Assembly (NCBI GenBank): GCA_002477905.1 | Contig: DLLB01000064.1 | Span: 18,683 to 54,044, forward strand | DNA: 35,362 nt | Origin: Clostridiales bacterium UBA7573 | GTDB lineage: Bacteria > Bacillota > Clostridia > Oscillospirales > CAG-272 | Direction of reading: 5' to 3' | Position numbers and translations under genes: made by a program | Shown: positions 30,893 to 35,362 of the stretch, in pieces | How positions within the stretch are numbered: the first letter of the stretch is position 1 | Layout of the letters: every line of letters starts with the position of its first letter | Notes under the pieces: generated by a model | Databases searched by the model: none | The model's input: only the letters and a program-made list of their open reading frames with translations | Told to the model about the DNA's origin: nothing

Positions 30893-33800
30893 TTAGTTCC
30901 ACAGTTCGTAGTATGCACTGGAGATCCACGGGTGTACTCCTTCGTGCGCGGTTTCCGGAATCACATCATATCTCCATGTGGTGGTCATGCCTTCAATGCT
31001 GACCACACCGCCGTCCGTGACAGTGATGGTGCAGCTCAGCGGATCTTCAAAGAACCAGGTATTCGTTGCCTGAGAGAGCGAATTCAGATTTCTGTCGGAA
31101 GTACCGATAAACTTTCCGTTGGAATCATAATTTTCAAATGCAAAGGTCTGACCTGCTGTGTAGTGCTGTCCGGTGACCACTGCCCACCAACCGTTGAACA
31201 CGGTGTTGCAGTCCATGTAAACCACATCGTCATACAAGCCGATTCGATCCGTATGGTTATGTCCGTTGATGGAGAGCAGAACCGTTCCCTTTTGAATGGC
31301 GTTGACCTTTTTATAGATCTCGCGTACTGCTGCCGCATCCGCGGAAGGTCCGTCGCCGACCAGTTTCCCGGAGAAATCTGCATGGCTGACCACAATGCAC
31401 TTGGTGCCGGCATTTGCGGCTTCTGTCAACACGCTTTCCAACCATGCAAGCTGTGTCGGACCAAGCGCGTTGATGTTGGTTGCGCCGCTTGGCGGTCCGT
31501 AGCTGTTGGTGGTGTTGTGTACCCATTCGCCGTTATACAGCGAATAGTTGGTATCGGTGCAGACGATCCGGATGCCGTTGACTTCATAGTAGTAATAAGC
31601 GATGGTGCCGTCGCCGATCTTGCCGTCAGCAGTGCCCCAAACCACATCGTCCGCGCGGTTGGTCATCATCGGCGTAACTCTACCCATGCTGTTGCCGGAG
31701 GCTTCCAGCTCATGGTTGCCGTAGATTCCGTATGCCGGCAGATTGTACTTGTTTTTCAAGTATGCGTCCGTCAGTTCTTTGGAACCGATAAAGTCGTTGC
31801 AGAAGTCGCCGGCGTGCAGGATAAAGTCCACGCCTGCGGCATTCGCACGATCCAGAATCGTATTCATGTCAGAGACGTTTGCTACATACATACCCTTTTT
31901 ATAATGCAAATCGGAGAACAGGGTGAAGGTCACGGATTTCGTGTTTTTACCGGTGTATCCTTCTGCACCATGGAAGATCACATCCAGTGCCTGTTGCACA
32001 TTTTTCGCCTGCTTTTTATAGCAAGTGTTCGCGACTTGCACAGGGGTGCGTTGAATCGGATCGGAATACAAGTAGCTCACTCCTTTTTCAGTGGTCAATT
32101 CCACATACGCCCGTGCGGTGTACGAACGGGACAGCGCAGCGGTCGGAATTTCCCGCAATGTCACAATGTAGGAAAGAGAACCGTCCGTCTGCTCTTTGAT
32201 TTTGGTCGCGACCACGTTCAATGCGTCTGCGGTTTCGGTGGTCAGCTCCGCGTCGCTTCCCAACCGGTCGGTCGGGATGAGCAACATACCAAATTTCAGT
32301 TTTGCGTCTTTGGAATAAACATATTCCCCTGCGCCATGATAGAATGCATACAGCATAGAGGTCTTATCAAAGGAAGCACCGAAACGAATGCCGGAGGATT
32401 TCCAGCCGTTTGCAACGCCGTTGTCATCCGCATAGCGCAACTGTGCGCCGAGCATGGAAAGGGCGCCTTTCCCTAAGATCGCAGGATCGGTTTCAAATTC
32501 CATTTTGTAAATGTTGACGGAGGAGATCGCCACTTCACCGGAGCAAAGGAATAAGCCGATCCGTCCGTCCGTTTCGCCGTAGTCCGCCATTTTGCCAAGA
32601 CAGATTCCGTTGACGAAATAGTAAGCATAGTCTTTGCCGTCCGTAATATCTTTGCAGTGATAGATCGTCATGGTAAAGTAAGCGTCTTCTGCCAGCGTGA
32701 TCGGATCGGTATCCACGGAATTCCCACCCGGCGTTTGAGAACGCATATAAGTGGAGCCGTTTCTGCTGATGCAGAACTGCTGTGCATAGCCGGTATCCGT
32801 GCCCATGGTCTTATCATGGAAATCTGTCATGATGCCGAAGGTGCCGTTGGTGGAAAGGAAGCGCAAAGTCACGCTGATGGCATAGCTGTCCGTTTTGACG
32901 TCCGGAAGCATGGTGTAGGAATCCAAGCCGCCGACTTTGTACCGGAATTCGCCGTTTTCCATCTTTGCAAGATCATATTTGGTTTCGGCATTGCCGTAGT
33001 TCCAACCAAAGGTTACATTCGGCGCGCAATTCCATCCTTCCGGAATTCCGCCGTCTGCAAGAGCATTGAAGTTGCTGTCGTACAGAGAATCTGTAAGCAG
33101 ATAATTCGGTACTTGGCTGTTCGGGCGGATGCCTGCCAGCGCATGGATCTCTACATTTTCAAACGCCACGTTGCCGTTGCAGGAGTAGAGTCCGATCGTG
33201 CCGGGTTCGCTTCCCATATCGGCGGCAGCGGTGATGAAAATTTCATTGATGTAGAAATAAGAGGTGTCGTTATAGTGATATACCGTCATACGGAAAGTTT
33301 CACCGGAGGCAAACTGGAAGCCTTTGTCCGTGCCGTCCGGATTATCCGCGCCGTGACGGCGCGCACAAACCGTACCGTCTGCGCCGTACATCTTGTTTTC
33401 TACGGCGCCGCCTTTACTTAAATCGGTGACAAGACCGAATGCACCCTTGGTTTCTACCATGGAAACCTCGGCGGTAAAGACGTAGTTTTCCGTTGCCGGT
33501 TGCGGCAAGGTGATGTAGATGTCGCCGTTACCACTGGAGAAGCGGAACGCGCCGTCTTTGGTCGCAGCCGCATACAGCTTTTCATTGCCGCTCTTCCAAC
33601 GGAAGTTGTCATACTTCTTATAGTCCTTATCCCAACCGCTCGGAAGCACGTTATCCGCAGTTTCGGAGAAGCTGATGCCGTACAGCATTTTTCCAAGCGA
33701 AACTTCCTCGCGGACGTTGGTGAATTTCGGGGTGTACGTCGTGTCGATCTCCTCCAAGGCTTTTACGGTAATGTCCGTGACCAGCGCATCGCCGCCGCAG

Positions 33801-35116
33801 TTATACAGACCGATCTTGCCGGTGGTTGCTTCCTTGTCAGCGAGAGAGGCAACATAAACGCCGTCAATGAAAAAGTGGGATTCTCCGTTCAGATGATAAG
33901 CCGTCATTGTGACCGTGGTACCGACTTCGATCGCCTTGCGGATGCCCTTGTAATATTTTGCGCTACCGGCACCGGCATACTGTATCCCCATTTCATCCGG
34001 ATCATTTGGATATATGAAGAATGTTTTGCCGCTTCCGCTTTGGCATTCGACCGCAAGACCGAAGGAGCCCTTCAGTCCCTTCGCGGTGAATTTTGCAGAA
34101 TATACATAGTTTTCCGCACGCAGCGCAGGGAACAGGATGATGTCGGCTTTGCCGGAAGTCTTGTAGTGAATGCCGCCGTCTTCTGCCGTGATGGTCTGGG
34201 AACCGGCTTTGGCATTCCACAAATAAGTGCATTCGTTATTGGAGGTGTCCCAATCGGCAGGAACGTTCTCGGAAAGAGTGGGTGCGTAGAGAATTTCGCC
34301 GGCAATCAGGTTTTTGTCTTCTGCAAGCGATTCTAAGTATTGCGATTCAGTCGTTTCCCCGGAGGTAAACGTGAAAGGCGGTTTGGGCGTCGGCGTATCG
34401 CCGTCTTGCAAGGCTTTCACGGAGATGTCCGTGACCAGCGCGTCGCCGCCGCAGTTGTACAGACCGAGTTTGCCGGGTGTCAGCTCTGAGTCGGCAAGGG
34501 TGGCAACATAGACGCCATCGACAAAGAAGTGCGATTCACCGTTCAGATGATAAGTCGTCAGCGTGACCGTGGTATCCAGTTCGATCGCCGGACGGATGCC
34601 CTGGTAATACTTCGCACCGCCTACGCCGTGATGCTGAAGTCCCATTTCATCCGGATCGGTCGGGTACACATAAAATAACTTGATACTGGTGCCGCTCTGA
34701 CATTCTGCCACAAGACCGAAGGAACCTTTCAGCCCTTTCGCGGTAAATTTTGCAGAGTATACATAATTCTCTGCGCCGATCGCCGGAAACAGGATGGTGT
34801 CGGCTTTGCCGGAAGTCTTGTAGCGAATGCCGCCGTCTTCCGCCGTGATGGACTGAGAGCCGGCTTTGGCATTCCATAACTTAGAGTATTCGTCGTTGGA
34901 CGAGTCCCAATTCGCGGGGATGCCCTTAGACAGGTCGGGCGCATAGAGGGTGCCGCCTACGGTAATGTCATCTTCCGCAAGCGATTCCAGATATTGCGCT
35001 TCTGTGGTTTCGCCGGAGGTCAACGTGAGAGCCAGTGTGCCAAAGGGCAACAGGAGTCCTACCGTGACCAGTGCCAGCAGAAATGCGAGGATGCGAGTTT
35101 GGTGCAAGCGTTTCAT
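30893..35116 (-). CDS. Large secreted metallophosphoesterase with four repeated beta-rich modules
   Basis: The 1407-aa protein begins with a Sec signal peptide (MKRLHQTRILAFLL, Ala-rich cleavage region about 25-30). Four modules of about 200 residues follow (about 30-250, 250-465, 465-665, 670-875), each with patterns like FTAKGLKGSFGL and GLYNCGGDALVTDI. They resemble concanavalin-like or DUF1080-like sandwiches, and the first two are close copies. A beta-rich domain (GAQLRYADDNGVA, about 885-1035) follows. The C-terminal phosphoesterase has FSDLHYK, HAGDF, YGNHE, SHADF and NGHNH (about 1065-1295), the metal ligands of the calcineurin-like family. No LPXTG, SLH or other anchor is visible, so it may be released or bound by the modules. 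The substrate could be a surface phosphoglycan or nucleotide; unknown. Confidence 0.88.
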   Translation of the reverse strand: MKRLHQTRILAFLLALVTVGLLLPFGTLALTLTSGETTEAQYLESLAEDDITVGGTLYAPDLSKGIPANWDSSNDEYSKLWNAKAGSQSITAEDGGIRYKTSGKADTILFPAIGAENYVYSAKFTAKGLKGSFGLVAECQSGTSIKLFYVYPTDPDEMGLQHHGVGGAKYYQGIRPAIELDTTVTLTTYHLNGESHFFVDGVYVATLADSELTPGKLGLYNCGGDALVTDISVKALQDGDTPTPKPPFTFTSGETTESQYLESLAEDKNLIAGEILYAPTLSENVPADWDTSNNECTYLWNAKAGSQTITAEDGGIHYKTSGKADIILFPALRAENYVYSAKFTAKGLKGSFGLAVECQSGSGKTFFIYPNDPDEMGIQYAGAGSAKYYKGIRKAIEVGTTVTMTAYHLNGESHFFIDGVYVASLADKEATTGKIGLYNCGGDALVTDITVKALEEIDTTYTPKFTNVREEVSLGKMLYGISFSETADNVLPSGWDKDYKKYDNFRWKSGNEKLYAAATKDGAFRFSSGNGDIYITLPQPATENYVFTAEVSMVETKGAFGLVTDLSKGGAVENKMYGADGTVCARRHGADNPDGTDKGFQFASGETFRMTVYHYNDTSYFYINEIFITAAADMGSEPGTIGLYSCNGNVAFENVEIHALAGIRPNSQVPNYLLTDSLYDSNFNALADGGIPEGWNCAPNVTFGWNYGNAETKYDLAKMENGEFRYKVGGLDSYTMLPDVKTDSYAISVTLRFLSTNGTFGIMTDFHDKTMGTDTGYAQQFCISRNGSTYMRSQTPGGNSVDTDPITLAEDAYFTMTIYHCKDITDGKDYAYYFVNGICLGKMADYGETDGRIGLFLCSGEVAISSVNIYKMEFETDPAILGKGALSMLGAQLRYADDNGVANGWKSSGIRFGASFDKTSMLYAFYHGAGEYVYSKDAKLKFGMLLIPTDRLGSDAELTTETADALNVVATKIKEQTDGSLSYIVTLREIPTAALSRSYTARAYVELTTEKGVSYLYSDPIQRTPVQVANTCYKKQAKNVQQALDVIFHGAEGYTGKNTKSVTFTLFSDLHYKKGMYVANVSDMNTILDRANAAGVDFILHAGDFCNDFIGSKELTDAYLKNKYNLPAYGIYGNHELEASGNSMGRVTPMMTNRADDVVWGTADGKIGDGTIAYYYYEVNGIRIVCTDTNYSLYNGEWVHNTTNSYGPPSGATNINALGPTQLAWLESVLTEAANAGTKCIVVSHADFSGKLVGDGPSADAAAVREIYKKVNAIQKGTVLLSINGHNHTDRIGLYDDVVYMDCNTVFNGWWAVVTGQHYTAGQTFAFENYDSNGKFIGTSDRNLNSLSQATNTWFFEDPLSCTITVTDGGVVSIEGMTTTWRYDVIPETAHEGVHPWISSAYYELWN
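33740..34372 (-). repeat. Module repeat 2 in the phosphoesterase gene
   Basis: The second copy of the close pair. Two more copies (about 33120-33725 and 32490-33110) are clearly related in protein pattern but diverged in DNA. Confidence 0.85.
34395..35025 (-). repeat. Module repeat 1 in the phosphoesterase gene
   Basis: The first of two closely similar copies, offset by about 655 bp from the second. Both begin SGETTE-QYLESLAED and end ALVTDI-VKAL. DNA identity is high in the 3' part (for example around 34420-34465 against 33765-33810), pointing to a fairly recent tandem duplication. Confidence 0.85.
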
Positions 35117-35136
35117 GGGTTTCCTCCTTTTTAGGG

Positions 35137-35171
35137 AACGATTTGGCAGGAGATCGAAATTCCAAATCGTT
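35137..35171 (-). promoter_or_regulatory. Hairpin just upstream of the phosphoesterase ribosome-binding site
   Basis: AACGATTTGG and CCAAATCGTT (35137-35146 with 35162-35171) form a perfect 10-bp stem over a 15-nt loop, close to the AAGGAGG at about 35122-35128. It may influence translation or mRNA stability. The rest of the roughly 200-nt leader (35172-35318) holds another small stem (GATGCG/CGCATC) and no gene. Confidence 0.45.
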
Positions 35172-35324
35172 GTATTGAGATGCGTGGAGCTGTCGCAACC
35201 GCATCTTGGCATCCATTCTTACCGCATGAAATAAAACGAGAAATCCGAGGTATTTTTTAAAATTCGTTTCATGATTTGTAGAAAATGGATAAAAGATGTT
35301 TTGCGAAGTACGCTATCTGTTGTT

Positions 35325-35353
35325 ATTATAGCGAAGCCCATTTGGAATTGCAA
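35325..35353 (-). promoter_or_regulatory. Promoter of the phosphoesterase/peptide operon
   Basis: Minus strand TTGCAA (35353-35348), 17 bp, TATAAT (35330-35325). It gives a leader of about 200 nt before the start at 35116. Confidence 0.8.
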
Positions 35354-35362
35354 TAGCTGAAA

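Noticed and set aside
30932..32476. 514-aa ORF on the plus strand opposite the phosphoesterase
   Set aside because: It is antisense to the metallophosphoesterase domain with all metal motifs intact on the other strand; no promoter or ribosome-binding site precedes it.
33740..35025. CRISPR-like or mobile repeat array
   Set aside because: The repeats are about 650 bp, in frame and inside one coding sequence; they are duplicated protein modules.

Overview
The window is typical chromosomal DNA of a low-to-mid GC Bacillota, most likely class Clostridia (Oscillospirales/Ruminococcaceae-like). The reasons are the rapZ-whiA-dnaE order, an IspH enzyme fused to ribosomal protein S1, a potA-potB-potCD cluster with a permease/binding-protein fusion, strong sigma-A promoters with 17-bp spacers and intrinsic terminators between operons. 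I see no phage, insertion sequence, CRISPR array or plasmid gene. The organism assignment is inference, since there is no rRNA gene here.

Layout: (1) 1-8467, plus strand: the probable end of murB, then rapZ, whiA, dnaE, a class A penicillin-binding protein and a small Cys-rich membrane protein, closed by a terminator. (2) 8494-13236: one operon from a consensus promoter, containing a HI0933/BaiN-type flavoprotein, cmk, plsC and ispH-rpsA, with genes overlapping or nearly so. (3) 13329-14885: a 48-aa peptide gene with its own promoter, leader hairpin and terminator, then an FkbM-type methyltransferase that shares a bidirectional terminator with lysC (minus). (4) 16470-21655: an M50 protease, then a polyamine transporter (potA, potB, potCD) behind a 370-nt structured leader. 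(5) 21687-25073: a six-hairpin glycosidase-like protein, then an O-antigen-ligase-like membrane protein with a 140-nt leader that carries an ops-like motif. (6) 25076-27234: an ABC-F ATPase (minus) and a divergent tRNA-Leu(UAG). (7) 27300-30662: a GNAT acetyltransferase, an unknown membrane protein and a GH99/GH71-like protein. (8) 30670-35353, minus strand: a 1407-aa secreted metallophosphoesterase with four repeated beta-rich modules, and a 70-aa peptide gene 10 nt downstream of it.

The core genes cover cell-wall synthesis, replication, lipid, isoprenoid and nucleotide metabolism, and translation. The accessory part is about glycans, polyamines and the cell surface. The most unusual signals are: an AT-rich island with a promoter-like sequence inside ispH, followed by an in-frame ribosome-binding site and ATG at the S1 junction; an intrinsic terminator inside the first codons of the penicillin-binding protein gene; two short acidic peptides of one apparent family (Tyr-x-x-Pro near the N-terminus, Asp-Asn-Asp near the C-terminus); near-identical promoter regions at 13318 and 17181, each followed by a strong hairpin; and the ops-like leader at 23546-23684. 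I found no clear new multi-gene system. The peptides and the leader RNAs are the best candidates for something undescribed.
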